A stretch of 64,000 bases of DNA. Source: Penelope pileata (Eukaryota; Chordata; Aves; Galliformes; Cracidae). Position 1 is the stretch's first letter. Each line of letters starts with the position of its first letter. The notes under the pieces were generated by a model. It saw only the letters and a list, made by a program, of their open reading frames with translations, was not told the DNA's origin and ran no database searches. Below are positions 24,837 through 37,600 of the stretch, in pieces. The position numbers and the translations under genes were made by a program. The stretch is taken from assembly GCA_013396635.1 (NCBI GenBank), contig WBMW01005290.1, positions 90,540 through 154,539 of the forward strand. Reading direction: 5' to 3'.

Positions 24837-27422
24837 TACCACAAAGAACACAGAGAGCTGCAGTCTACAATCAAAAACACCAAGGCAACTTTTCACCACA
24901 GAAAAACAGTAAATTCATTGTGTGGTGCAGATCTGACTGGATGCTCCACATCTAGCTTAGCAGGTTTTGCATTCTGATGTACTAGTTGTGCACATATCAT
25001 TTTAAAATATCAGTGGAAAAAAAAAAGCTTTCAGCAAAATAAAAAACTGTATTATCTGATAACCAGGAGATCTGCTCTCATGGTTTTTCTTTGCCTCCAG
25101 TTTGCATTTTCATGCTCTTCAAATCCATATTCTTTCCCAGATAGAAGTTTGCACTTCTCAAAACTCAAGGAAGATGCTGAGGAGATTTCATTGCAAGGAA
25201 CCGCAACAACCACCAATCATCAAGAACAGAAAGTTTGATTCTATTCATTCATCCCAATGGCTTCTAGAATTAATGAATGCCATTTTCTGAGTCTCTTCTA
25301 CACCCACTTTGCTAGAAGCATCAAGTCTGCAGTAGATGAACTGAGAGGTTTCCCAGTAAAGTTCCTCTTGCTCTTTGTGCCCGTGCGTAGTGGCTGCAGC
25401 TAGACGCCCAGCGCTACAAACAGGAGCCCGGGCTGTGCCTGCCATGTTCCAAACCTCCACCAGCAACATTTATTTTGGGGAGGCTAAATTGTCTGGTCAC
25501 AGAATTTATTTTTCCACTGTTATATTTAAACTGCTTGTTTACTTTGTGAAATGAGAAAAGGTTCATCACAAACATTTACAGCTTAAAGAATTCTCTGTTT
25601 CATTCTGAAACAAACTGCAGGATTTTTTTTCCCTTTTACATCAGTTACATAAGCTTACAGCGTGCTTTGAAGACATCCTCAGTTCATTTTCACTTGAAGA
25701 AATAATTTAATGAGTGTTCAGGTGCAGATGTTACAAACTGTCTGCATCAGGGTTACCTCTGAGGAAAACCCAGAGCACTTGCTGAGTGACAGAAACAGTT
25801 CTTTCAGAGGTATGCATCTCTTTCTTTGGTCAAATTACTTTCTGTATTTTTGGCCTGAACTCCTCTAAGTTTTATAGAATTACATCACCATCATTCTCGA
25901 GTTTCACAATAATAAAAAAATCCAATAAAAAGTTCTAAAGCCACTTCCTTCGCTGCAGTTTCTAATCTTGTTTAGAATAACAGAAAGTTAATTTCAAGAA
26001 ACCACATCTTGTGCTTCCCTCCTAACTTGCTTCATGTCAGTACTCCTCAGTTTTTTAGTCTTGTGAGTTCCTGTGTTAGGGGCGGGAGAGAGCACAAAGT
26101 AAACCAACCCAGAGACATCACTGACATTTTAGAAAGCAAGTCAAGCAAGAGATTAAGATTTCAATTTATAACACTTCTGTGTTTTTATTATAAAATGATA
26201 AATAAATCTAACAAGGCAGGGAATGTAAATATTTTTGCAGTTGTTTACACTAGGGAAGAGGAAAGGAATTTAACATGCAATTAACCACTTAGGTGATTCA
26301 AGATATGTACCATATGGTCTCTGAATTACTTAAATTAAAGAAAAATATTTCACTTTCATTTATAAACTATTAACGCATTTCAGCTGCTATAGCAAAATCA
26401 TTTTAAACTATTTACTCTTCACCTTCTTCTCTCCTCCCTGCAAAGGAGCTGGGGGAAGGGGGACATGGGAGACAACAAAGAACACTAACGTCAAAAAGCT
26501 GTATTTATGATTGCTCCACAATCCTTAAAACATGGATTCAAAGACATAGAGATATGAAAATTTATTTTATATTTTGACCTTTCTCGGACATATTGAGAGA
26601 CAGCATTACCTGTAAACATTATAACTAGTTTGAAAAGTAAAATATAAAATATATGCAAACAGAGAATTTCACATGTTTGAACGTGTAGCTCCATACACAC
26701 ATGCAATACACGGACAGACCACTCAATTACCACTGAATAGTTTTTAGTGCTGCCTTAGTTAGAAAGATTCATAAGCCCCAGATAACCAGACTCAGGTCAT
26801 CAAGCTTTCCTTTGGGTACAGGTTTATTTGAAGCCTAAGTTTTTTGTTGTACTTTACTAATTAAACCAAATTTTAAGCACTGACCTGTTACCTTAAAATA
26901 AACAGCTTAAAATAAGCTCTTATATAAACCAACAAATATTTCAAGCAATGCTGTAACTGCAAGATATTATTTGCCAGTACAACTTAATCGTGTAAATAAT
27001 CTGGAAGATGAGATAGCTACTATTTTACAGTAATGCTCATTTATTATCCATTGCCAATGCCATTCCAGACAGATTGAGGGAATCATGATTCTAATCCTGA
27101 ATCTGTCGTTAAATGCAATACGAACTTAAAGAAACTACTTCTTTGTCCTCTCTCAGTCTAACTCCAAGCTCCTAGTACAAGGGGGTGATAGCACTTCCAC
27201 TCTCATTCTTTTCTGATTGGACTGCAAGCTTTTCAGAGAAGGGAGAGTTTCCCACTGTGTTTGAAGAGCATTTCATTCAGGTCCTTTAGTCGGTACTTAC
27301 GGAAATGATACATTCAGTGTTATCTATTGCTATCAAATATAGCACTGCAATGCTGGGGAAAAAAAGGAAATGTGAGATGTGAGAACAAAAACGTACAACT
27401 AAACAAAGTAATCTGCATTTAA

Positions 27423-27437
27423 ATATATATATATATT
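27423..27437. repeat. (TA)n microsatellite
   Basis: A short run of alternating A and T, about seven units, in AT-rich intron DNA. Confidence 0.8.
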
Positions 27438-28559
27438 TTAGATGTCTATAGAAACATATAGGTATCTCAAAGTGTTATAAAGCGATGTATGCAACTACTT
27501 CCTGCACGGCTCTCTAAAATGCTATTAAATGTAAATATTATCGCTAATGTATGTTTGAGTTTCATGGGGCTAACACTTGCTAAAAGAATTTCCTTAAAAG
27601 TGCTCCATATCTTCTGATATCTGTAAACACTCTGCTGCCGTAGGTAGTTGCCCAGTGAATAGTGTCATATTACCACTAGAAAACAAATCTTCACAATATT
27701 TGCCATCAGCGTTTTCTTTATCATAAAATGAACTCAATTCCAGAAAGACAGAAACCTAAACAAACCTTGAAGGGTGACTTTAAGAGCTTTTGAAGGATCC
27801 AGCATCTACTTTCATAATGGACTCAGCAGGGCACCAATCTTTTTGAAATGGCTTTTAGCTATTAATTATTTATAGAAATATTGCTTCCCCGGAGTTCACT
27901 GTGTACTTCTTTATCAATCTTTTCCTCAGACCCAGACTCTTCAATTTGATTTTATAGTACACTTTTAAGAAGGTTCATATGAAAACTAATCCAGGGATTT
28001 GCACTTTGTGTAAACAACTCTGGTTTTCAACATGGCAAAGTAAAAGATTACTTTGAAGGGGTTACACAAACTCCAAGAGGTTGAGTAATGATGTATGACT
28101 TCATCTCTCTTCAAAACACTCCAAAAAGTTGAATAAGAGCAACATCAGTGTCTCTTCAAGCAATTGGTTAGGAGGAAAAGTGGAAAAGCAATCCATTAAA
28201 CTCTCTGTTTTACTATGAAATGTATGGTTCTGTGATCAAGAACAAGGGTTTCTTTAAAACTCCCTATAAAAGAAATCCTGGAACAGCTGGGTGTGTTTTC
28301 CTCTGTCAAAAAGGCAGAAAAAGTTTAACAAGAGTTTAAAAGATTTGGTACTAACCATAATCACATTTGCAGTACATTAAACCTTTTTTCCCTTCTCCTA
28401 TTGCTTGCTCATAAGAAACAAATGATGACAGTCTCAATTCCAATTATATACTTTCCCTAACAAGTTTTCAATACCAGAACATACATGCTCATGTGTGCCC
28501 ACCTAATTTTTACTTTGCTAGCCAAATAATTTTCTCAACTTTTCTTAGACGTTATGTTT

Positions 28560-28690
28560 CCAAAGCTATCATCTCTCCAAATCCTCTTTTCTGTATTTCT
28601 TCCAGGTTTTCTACGTCTTTTTAGCTGTCATACACCTACTACAGGACATAATACTTGGCCACTGCTAAGTCCTCAACACCAAATACCAAA
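28560..28690 (-). mobile_element. Possible ancient CR1-like fragment
   Basis: The blocks ctgtatttcttccaggtttt, ctacgtctttttagctgtca and a cataatacttggccactgc piece resemble the antisense of the old CR1/L3 reverse transcriptase end. Strong divergence keeps this tentative. Confidence 0.3.
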
Positions 28691-30987
28691 ATATCCAAAA
28701 AACACACATGATTTTCTTTAGCAGCATTCCACAGACAGCACTCTTTGAGCATTTATTGCTCCTTTAAGTACTTATGTATTTAGGGTTTAGGTATAACCAT
28801 ATAATGTCTTTTGAATCCTTATATTCACCAATTTTCTACTTCCAGCAAATATCTGGCAAGTTACCTCTTTCTGATGCATTTTTAAATCACTACTGACCTT
28901 TCTGGCTTTTAAGCTATTTGAAACTTCTATGGTTTTGACTCACTGGAGCTTATTCCATCTTCTCTTTTTCTCACTTTTACGTGGCTTCTACTTTTCCAAT
29001 GACCTTCTTTTATCAGATAATCAAATGTACAGTCTTTTCTTCCACCTTGGTTCTTTTCAGCACCTTGTTGGCTGGCACCATATATTTTATTCCCTCATCC
29101 CCAACCCAATAGGGGTGCTATAAAAAAGCCAACAGCAACAATTCTACATTTTAGCTGTTCTCTTTTATTTCCTTTAACCTAGTTATCAGTTTTGCTTATT
29201 CCCTTAGATTACATTAGTTTAACTTTGAAACTATAAGACAAAATTGGGAAGGTTTTAGATAGAATAAGTATGATGTGAAATCACTGTTTAATAGAGAGCT
29301 ACTACTTATCCTTCATTACCAATAATTTCAAGATTCATGTTCACCACTTGAGTCAAGGTTTCAGAATTCAAAACCACTTGTACCTTCAAAGGTTAAAGGT
29401 TATCACTTATTTATTTTAAGACAGCTGCCTCATCACTTGCCTAGCCTGACTATTAATTCTCTTTTTCATGTGCTACTGACATTCACATGAACTGTTACAC
29501 AGGACATCAGTTATGACTATGTATTCTTACTGGTCACTCCTAAGACCTAAGAAGAAATTGTAAGAGAACAGATGCCACAATGACACAGATGGCAGACTCA
29601 GCAGCAAGATGCTTCACTCAAACTGCCAGCCAGCCCTAAGTGAGTTGAGGAATAGGCCTGTTAGGAATGATACTCTCCTGTTCTTCACTGCAGCATCACT
29701 ACTGGCAGTGATCATGAACAGTGCAAGACTGCAATATCGAAATTCAAAAACCACATTGTTTCCACAGTCCCAATTTTTGACCCCTGGTGTACTTAATACA
29801 ACTAAGCATGAGGTCAAGTTACCTTCAAACTCCTAAGAAAATGCTCTTAGCAAATAAAAAGAGGTATACAGCTCTCAGATATTCTTGAACAATATACAAA
29901 GAGGACTAGCGAACCAGGCAACGTGTGCTGCAGAAAGATGTCTGAACCCATCTCCTCTCTGTTGAGAAGCTCATCGTGTCTCACTACTGGCCACCAATTC
30001 CTTTTCAGCTGACCAACTTACCAAATGTCTTTATATGCATCTCATTAATGAAACCTTTATGCTCTCAGCACCCATGGGAAAGCCACATCTTCCTGTAGTG
30101 CCTGATAGTCCCCACAAGCAAGCACTTCAAATGTTATGTTACATCTCATCCATTGATTTCCTCCATGAAGAACACAACAGATACAATACCAGCAAGTTCA
30201 AACAAGGATCTAAGTGGAGCCTTCCAAGGTCAGGATCCCTGTCTGGGCAGAGTCTCCCCAGCTGCAGGAAGAAGAAATACTAACAATCACAGTGGTGATG
30301 CACCATTTTTCATACGTTCCATCCCTCTAGGGTATCTATAATAATAACTGCCTTGTTTTCTGTTGGCAAACTAACATATTTGGTCTTACAGATGTTTTGG
30401 TCTCTCCAATCACTAGCAACCATAGGCCATTAAGAAATTCTTATATTGCCAAAGAAAACTGCACTCTGGATAAAAGTATGTAAGCATAATTAAACCTGTA
30501 ACCTAATGTCATATTTAGGACACAGATAGAAGTGGTCCTTCTGAACTAATGTGTACTTAACATGCTAGAACAAAAAAGGTATATTAGCAAATTATTTAAT
30601 GTTCCAAAAATATCAAAAAAATCCCTACACAGCAACAAGTTCCCTCCTACCACATATAATTACAGTTATGCGTGTGGGTTAATTCCAACATTGCATTTTA
30701 TATTCAAGTACAACACAAGAAATCCATATATTTTCATGGATAGTACAAAGTCAAATGAGATCCTTTTTGGTGCAGGAGATATTTGAATTAATTTTGTAAG
30801 CCTGTAGGCTACTTACGAAAAAATGGACCTTAAAAAGTATCAGGAAAAAAAAAAATCAGGGATTTTTTTTCCCCACAGTTGATAATATCTGCATATTAGA
30901 TCTGATTGCTTTCAGAGATTCTAGTTTTTATCATTTTGATTTGTTTCAGGTAAAAGTTACGTGTTTGACATGATCAAGACTCTTTTT

Positions 30988-31146
30988 TGGGTGTGGAATC
31001 TCCATCCATGGAGATCTCCAAAAGCCATCTCAATATGGTACCGGGCAACCAGCTCTAGGTAACCCTTCTTGAGCAGGAGGGTTGGACCAGATGACTCCCA
31101 GAGGTCCCCTTCAACCCCAACCATTCTGTTATTCCATGATTCTACG
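30988..31146 (+). mobile_element. CR1 LINE 3' end fragment
   Basis: The forward blocks gtgtggaatctccatccatg, gagatctccaaaagccatct, gttggaccagatgactccca and gaggtccccttcaacccc are followed by an attccatgattctacg tail. It is truncated at the 5' end. Confidence 0.85.
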
Positions 31147-32093
31147 TTTCTAAAGAAAAGCTTAACAAAGTAAAACTGCAAAATAGACTACTTGGCAGCA
31201 ATCTACAGAAGAACCCAGATTCACTCTGCCTCACTCTTCCAAACCATTCTTTCTTATGATCACAAGCCAGACCAGCATCTCCCAGTAAACTTCCAGATTC
31301 AAGTGAAGAAAGGCAAACTGCTAATATTCAAGTCCATAATATACTTTTTTGAAAATAAGAATCAAAATTTCAAACCATTTTGTTATTTCACAAAAAAACT
31401 CAGGTATGATGATTTGGGCATCTGGTATTTATTGCAGAACTACTTCATTATTGGGAATTCTTTCCTGTAACTGCAGGAGGCTACAATCTTTGCTATCAAT
31501 TCAGAGCCTGTTTACCCTATGTCTCATTTTTTGTTTCCATATTGAACCAAAATCCACAGCAGGAGATAGGAATTATTATGCCTGGCGCAGGACTAACAAT
31601 GGCATATCATTAAGTTTTGATGACTGTCTCAAAGGAAAGCAGTTTTCAAGTCTCAACATGGGGGACAGGCAGGGAACTAAGTAACAGATTATAGGGAGAA
31701 ACTTTGATCGTGTCTCAGGTTGATCAAAAGGTCACCTGATACTTTGGAATAAAGCCTCTCTGGGAATCTTGGAGACAAAGGTAGAAGAGACCAGGAGATA
31801 TATTCTAAAAGCAGACAGTGCTATCAGTTGCAAGGCAGGCCATAGTAAATGGAAACTGACTTCACAAAAGATGAGAAATAAGCTATGATTTGAAGAAAAG
31901 TTGTGAGTAAAAGCAGAGCACTGTGTTCCCCAAAGCATAGATTTCAACGCCAAGTCCATTCAGGAAGATATCATAGGAAGATGTATGGTCACTATTATTT
32001 AGTTTATCTTTACTTCTTAGAAAAGTCAGGAAGGAGATTGCTTGCTTTTTAACGGCATCACAAGGATTCAAGAATCCAGCCTGTGTAAAATTT

Positions 32094-32630
32094 CTATCCA
32101 TTTTCAAAACTCAGTAACAGACCTCTGGCAACAAAACCGCCAGACACTATAAAAACAGATACATTTCCTTGCCCCCTTGCCTGGCAGTCATCAGCTTCTG
32201 GACTTAGTAATAGAGCAAAGAAATCCCAGTGGAATTCCACCCTCCAAAAGCCAGCAGCAAACTCAGCATACTTTTGAACAGATAAGGAATGGCCAGCCAG
32301 AAACTGAGATTTGCATTCTTTAGGAAAACAAAGTCTTGTGGAATGCTGCTTCTTTGTGCTTCTGTCTGTGTTGTCTCTGCTCTCTTTCCTTTCTGCCTTG
32401 CATGAGGCACTAGCTTCTGTGACTGTGTCAACACAGCCAATGTAAATACTAGTGCACACACTGCCAATTGCCTCAATGCATGTAAAACCTATCTGAATGG
32501 CAAATACACACTTTGATAGGATTTTCTTCCCAATATCCCTCCTACTGCTGGCACACAAGACAGGATATTTGCTGAGGGTGATACTTTGGTTTACCTTAAA
32601 ATAGGTATCACTACAAAGGTACAGCAGCAT
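32094..32630 (-). other. Unexplained intronic ORF of 178 codons, probably non-coding
   Basis: This is the longest open frame of the window, on the MIPEP strand inside the 15 kb intron. I recognise no domain. The translation is cysteine- and serine-rich without a clear signal peptide or membrane segment, and a second frame (32204-32476) is open across the same stretch, which argues for low stop density and not for selection. A cassette exon or an old transposon relic are alternatives. Confidence 0.12.
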
Positions 32631-33500
32631 TTACTTACTAGGTGTAGTTTAGGTCCCCCCTTTTTGATAGTACTGTAACAAAGAGATGCACAGAAATTGT
32701 CCTGTTATCTGAGCTGTGCCTCAGAAAGACAGTGATCCATCTGCTAAAGACATTTGCTGTGGCTACTTCAAAAAATGCATCAGCAAGACAGAACTGAAGC
32801 CCAAAGATATTTACTAAGTTTATGTGTCTGTCAAGAAACTTGAGTGAATTAAAGCAAATTTTATCAGGAGATAATAATGTACGCTTGTGCAGCCCTGACA
32901 GACAATGCTACTACAGTAAATCACAAGAATTACTTTTATCCAGCACCACTAAAACGTAAGATACACAGGCCTGACATAATAATTCACAGCTGAGTATAAC
33001 CCCATAGGAAGCAATTCTAATTATCAAAATATTTTTTTTGCCACCTTTATATGTGCCTAGCAAAATGACAGGTGAAAGAAGAGCTGGTTTCTCTTATCTT
33101 GTTTCAATGTCTACCTCTAAACTGAAAGGACACAACATCCTCTCTTTGCTTAAGAAAAACCTTTAACCTACAGGACATTTTTTTTTCTGTATTACAAATT
33201 AAACCAAAAGCATATCTTAAGTTTGGAAGAAAAAGACGCAAAAGATAGCAAGCCAAATTACAGGCATGAACTACTCTGCAGAGTGCTAGCGTCTTTCTAA
33301 CGTCATATCTCACCAAATTTTACTGACATTTAGATGGTATTAAAGTTCTTGACTAGACACATTAATTTTACATTCAATAACCGTAAAGAACATAGATCCT
33401 CTGACAATTCAAAAGTTCACAGTACTTTTTGGTAGGATAAAGTTCCGTGCCAATACTTGTTCCCACTCTTCCTATTGAGGCTACATCCATTACGAGATGT

Positions 33501-33538
33501 TACACTCCTCTGTAGGTAATACACTCCTCTGTAGGTAA
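33501..33538. repeat. 19-base perfect tandem duplication
   Basis: The unit tacactcctctgtaggtaa occurs twice directly head to tail with no mismatch, followed by an A run. It looks like a recent replication-slippage event. Confidence 0.9.
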
Positions 33539-33856
33539 AAAAAATTTTAAATGGAACAAAAAACGCAGGCTAACTTCCAAAGCAAGGAATTGTTCCATTC
33601 ACAGCATAACTAACACCTGCAGATGAATGGTGTAAGACAACACTTAAGTCCTAAAATGTCAGACATCATACTCTGAAGATATCCTGCTTCCACTTCTCTG
33701 GCTTTGCCAGGCCAGCAGAAGCAGAATTTCAATGAGGAAAGGAATTGGATCTGCTAACACCCCTCTCAGAGAATGACAGTCATATTTTTGCAAGGAAAAA
33801 AGTGCACCTTGAGATGCTCACATGAAATATAAGACAAATGCACTATTAGTCACGAT

Positions 33857-33955
33857 GAATCATAGGATGGCTCAGGTTGGAAGGGACCTTAGAGATCATC
33901 TTGTTCCAATCCCCCTGTCATGGGCAAGGACACCTCCCACTAGACCACGAAGATC
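33857..33955 (-). mobile_element. CR1 LINE 3' end fragment
   Basis: The blocks gaatcataggatggctcagg, ttggaagggaccttagagat and aatccccctgtcatgggcaa, then cacctcccactagaccac, give the reverse complement of the CR1 3' end. It is about 100 bases long. Confidence 0.88.
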
Positions 33956-34536
33956 AAAACGACGTAGTTTAGTAGAAATCGAGTTTAAGGAACACTTTCA
34001 GCCCATGTAACAGGTACAACATGAAAGAATAAATGATGTGCCAAAAGTCATAGCAGTACTGTGGGAAAAACTCACTTCAAAGTCCTACTTTGCACTGACT
34101 CTCTTTAGCACACTGACATTGATGGTACGTAAAAACCAACATGCAGCACAGTGTTTGCTGCCTTTCGCAAACAGACCTTTGCAAAACTAGAATAAACCCT
34201 CTTGCCAATGTATTGTTTCCAGTGCTTTCCTTAATGAGGGAAAAAACAAATGTACAAACAAACAAACAAAACCAAGAAAAAGTTACTTAGTTCAGCATGG
34301 TAGGTATACTCATTCAAAAATGTGTAAATTAACTAACTTTGATTTTTACCTAAAAATTTCCAATACTCCATTCTCTGGATAATGTAACTGAAAGAAAAAA
34401 AAACCTCTTTCATCATAACAATACAACAATAAGAGCATGTGAGTACTGAGATTTGGGTGGAGGAGAAGTAGAGCTAGCAATATGCTATTGAAGAACAGCA
34501 CAGCAGAGCTTTTTCAGTGGGAACAGTCCTACTCAC

Positions 34537-34656
34537 CGTATTAGGTACATATGGCAATCCAAAAACTTTCTCCTGTGTTTCCTTTAAAATTTCTGTGGTT
34601 GACTTTTGCAGCGGATGTTTCCCATGGTAGATTTGGTCTAACGCAGCATAAAAGAC
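34537..34656 (-). CDS. MIPEP: MIPEP coding exon (fourth from the 3' end)
   Basis: This 120-base, 40-codon exon gives residues 208-247, from VFYAALDQIYHGKHPL to KVFGLPYVPNT, with phase 0 ends. The DQIYHGKHPL and GLPYVPNT blocks match vertebrate MIPEP. The acceptor is ct at 34657-34658 and the donor ac at 34535-34536. The largest intron of the window, about 15.1 kb, lies downstream. An open frame on the opposite strand (34551-34979) overlaps this exon and is only its antisense shadow. Confidence 0.96.
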
Positions 34657-37600
34657 CTAAAGAGATAAAATATGTTTGCTTTTGGCACATGGTCTTGGGA
34701 TGTGACAACAAAAAAAGCAAACAGAAAAGGAGAGGGAGAATAGGGGAAAGGAAGAGTTTAAATAGATATGCCATTGTATGTCTTCTACTTTTAGTACACC
34801 ACAAAAGGAGAGAAACAGATTTTTGTATTACACCAGCCACCACCACCATGACCTATCATAAATACACATTTAGGTCACTGAGAACACTGGCAGTACTAAA
34901 AAACCTGCATTTTTATTTAAAGGTAAGACCCATCCCTACAGCCCTCCAGAAATTCCCCCTTTCAGAAAGAATACTTTAAAACAGGTTTAATGAATAGACT
35001 TATTCGATAGGTTATTCAAGTAAACACAGCAAAACAAGCAATTCTAAGATGCGTGCATGCAGCCATAAGAACACATCACGTCTGCAGGGCATGTTTAGGC
35101 CCCGGCAGGGAACGTAAGCACACAGAGCTGATGCTGTTGAGTTTTCACTAGAGAACTGTAATGGTGTGGTACTAAAGCAAATGCTTCTTTTGCTTTAGCT
35201 CCCTCAATGAGAGGAAAACGCTGCTGCAGCTGTAAGCTGAATCTGAGCTCACTCTGCATGACTGGAGGACTGCGTCACACAGGTAAGGGCTGTTTGTAGG
35301 CCATTCTTGTGCAGAAGCGTATGAACTTCGGCAGTACACAGATGCACAGCTAAATTACTGAGATGTCTGGAGATCAGGAAAGCAACATAATAAGGCTTTT
35401 CAGGTTGAGCTAGTGAAGAAGAGTACCTGGCACTTCAACAGCAAATATGAAATAAGATGGGACAACTACATGGCCAGGGTTCAATGCATGCCATCACTGA
35501 GAAAAAACGGAGCACTTATGAATTTAATATGAAGATCTCCTGCTGTGTTGAAATGAAGGAAAGACAGAAAAAGAAGACACCCACTGCTGTGTACCATGGT
35601 ATTTTGAAGAAGTTTGGTGGATTCAGATACTTGAGGTAAAGAGTTCAGCTCAGGCTGTCCTGCGGTAGACAGACTTTGTATGAAAACTGACAGCAGGGAA
35701 CCTCAAAAGACCTTTGTTCAAGGGATGGATGAAGCCAATAATTTGGCCAGATATCCAGGCCCAGTCACACTCCCAGAGAAAATGCAATGCCTTTCCCACT
35801 GAGATAAACACATTGGCTCAGAAATTACAACTGTGTAATGCAGGAATCTTATGGAGGAAAGGCTATATAAATACAATCCTCTCAACCTTTGAAAAAGATT
35901 TATTATGATTTATTATGAAATTTGGGTACAAAACATTACAAACTTTATCATAATTTACTTGAACTCAATATATTGGGGGGTGGAAGCTGGATATAATGCA
36001 TGCTTACACCAAAAATGTGAATGTGTGAGTGTTTCCAAAGGCTTGTACTCCTTCTCTTTGAATAACCTATCTTCTCACATACAGAACCTTGACAAATCCA
36101 TCAGCAGTGTTTTCAGTGGAGAAATGTAAAAATTTCAGTGTTCTAAAGGAGAAGGATGAAGAAATCGCAATGTGCAGGAGCTACCACTGAATTTCCTAAT
36201 TCCTTCCCATGTGGCTAATAAGGAGAAAAGAGGTCAGCAAGACCTAAAACTCATAGACATTAAAGACATGGCAAGCTTTACCTCCCAGACAGAGACACTG
36301 ACTTCCCCCTCCTCTCCAAAAACCCAAACCAAAGACCAGCAACTTCTGCATCTGATCACAGAATCTGGCATCTTGCTTCAGCCCAGCCTGGATCCTCTTT
36401 TTTCTAAGTCTCTGCTTTCTTAGGACCTGCTCACAGTTGCTCCCAGTGCTCTGCACAAGGCGAAACAGATTGTACTGATGAGGATCTTTTCTAAAGGAAA
36501 ATTTGGAGTCGAGTAGCTTGTGGTCAGAGTGCTGGAGCAAAAGCTCAACTCACGGCCAGGAAGTGGGGAAACAGGAGCTGAAGGTCAGTGAAATGGCCTG
36601 CCTAAAGAACAATGCAGTAATAGAGAGCAGGGGAAATGAGTCACTGAAGCCAGCTATAAGCTTTCCCCTGATCCTGGCACATGTAAAGCGTGGGAAGCAA
36701 GCTATGAGCCAGGCCACCTGGAAAGCATTGTAAAAAAAAAATCCATCCCTGAAAATAAACTTGGATGAACTTTATATCCATAAGCATTCCCATCTCTGAG
36801 CCACAGTTCTGTGTGTTTATGCAGGCCTTTGAAATGGGAAAAGGAGACACATCCCAGGTCCACAAGATTTTAGATGATACTGCTGAGGAGCATGCTAACA
36901 CTTAACATCAAGCAGTAGTTAGACAGTCATTTCTAATTTCAGTAAAATCCATTTCCTAAAAGACCTAAAAATACAAAAAGGCCATCAAAGTAGTTATCTA
37001 TCTACATGCAGTCTTTCCTTTTTGCAGTGACATTGGTATTTATCAGCTTAACTCAACTCCCCAGTTCCTTCTTGCTCCCTGCCCACTTAATTGCTATTAA
37101 AATGTAATCCATTCTGGATTTTCCAGTGAAGTTACTGCTGCCTGAAAGATGCTGCATGGCAAAAGCTTTACGAGGATATGTATCGATTCTCATATCTTTC
37201 CTCTCGACTAACTGATTACATGAGCTGGAAGAAAACGCAGACATTTTATAATGAAAAAAGTGTCACTTCTTATTTTCACATGACAATAGACTTATTTTCT
37301 GAAAGGCCAACAAAAGAACCTTTAAGCATTTTCCCCCACTGATGAAAAACTGCAAGCATTTCGATTTCTGTTAAAGGCCAAATATTGCACAGCATCTAGT
37401 TGTCAGCACAGAATACACTCTTCGCAAAACCTGGAGAAAAGGCACAGCGAGCCATCATTCACAGTCTTTTCAGGCTGTACGTTTAGTAGTATATGCACAC
37501 TTGGGCATCTACAGATTGAAATATGTTTTTATTCAATTAATTATTATACTTTTAAATTAGCGTGAGTAACAACACAAAGGAATGCGTGAACTTTATATTT

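Larger units (their letters stand above)
19410..34536 (-). other. MIPEP: MIPEP intron, largest (15.1 kb)
   Basis: This phase 0 intron lies between the PYVPNT and AWQLRF exons. It holds five clear CR1 fragments, a weaker ancient one near 28.6 kb, a (TA)n run near 27.42 kb, a 19-base tandem duplication at 33501-33538, a short CAAA repeat near 34.25 kb and an unexplained 178-codon open frame (32094-32630). The rest is AT-rich sequence in which I recognise nothing. Confidence 0.85.

Noticed and set aside
24501..24977. 158-codon plus-strand ORF
   Set aside because: It lies antisense to a CR1 copy and runs into flanking intron; its content is translated repeat.
34551..34979. 142-codon plus-strand ORF
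   Set aside because: It overlaps the MIPEP exon 34537-34656 in antisense; the conserved protein is on the minus strand.
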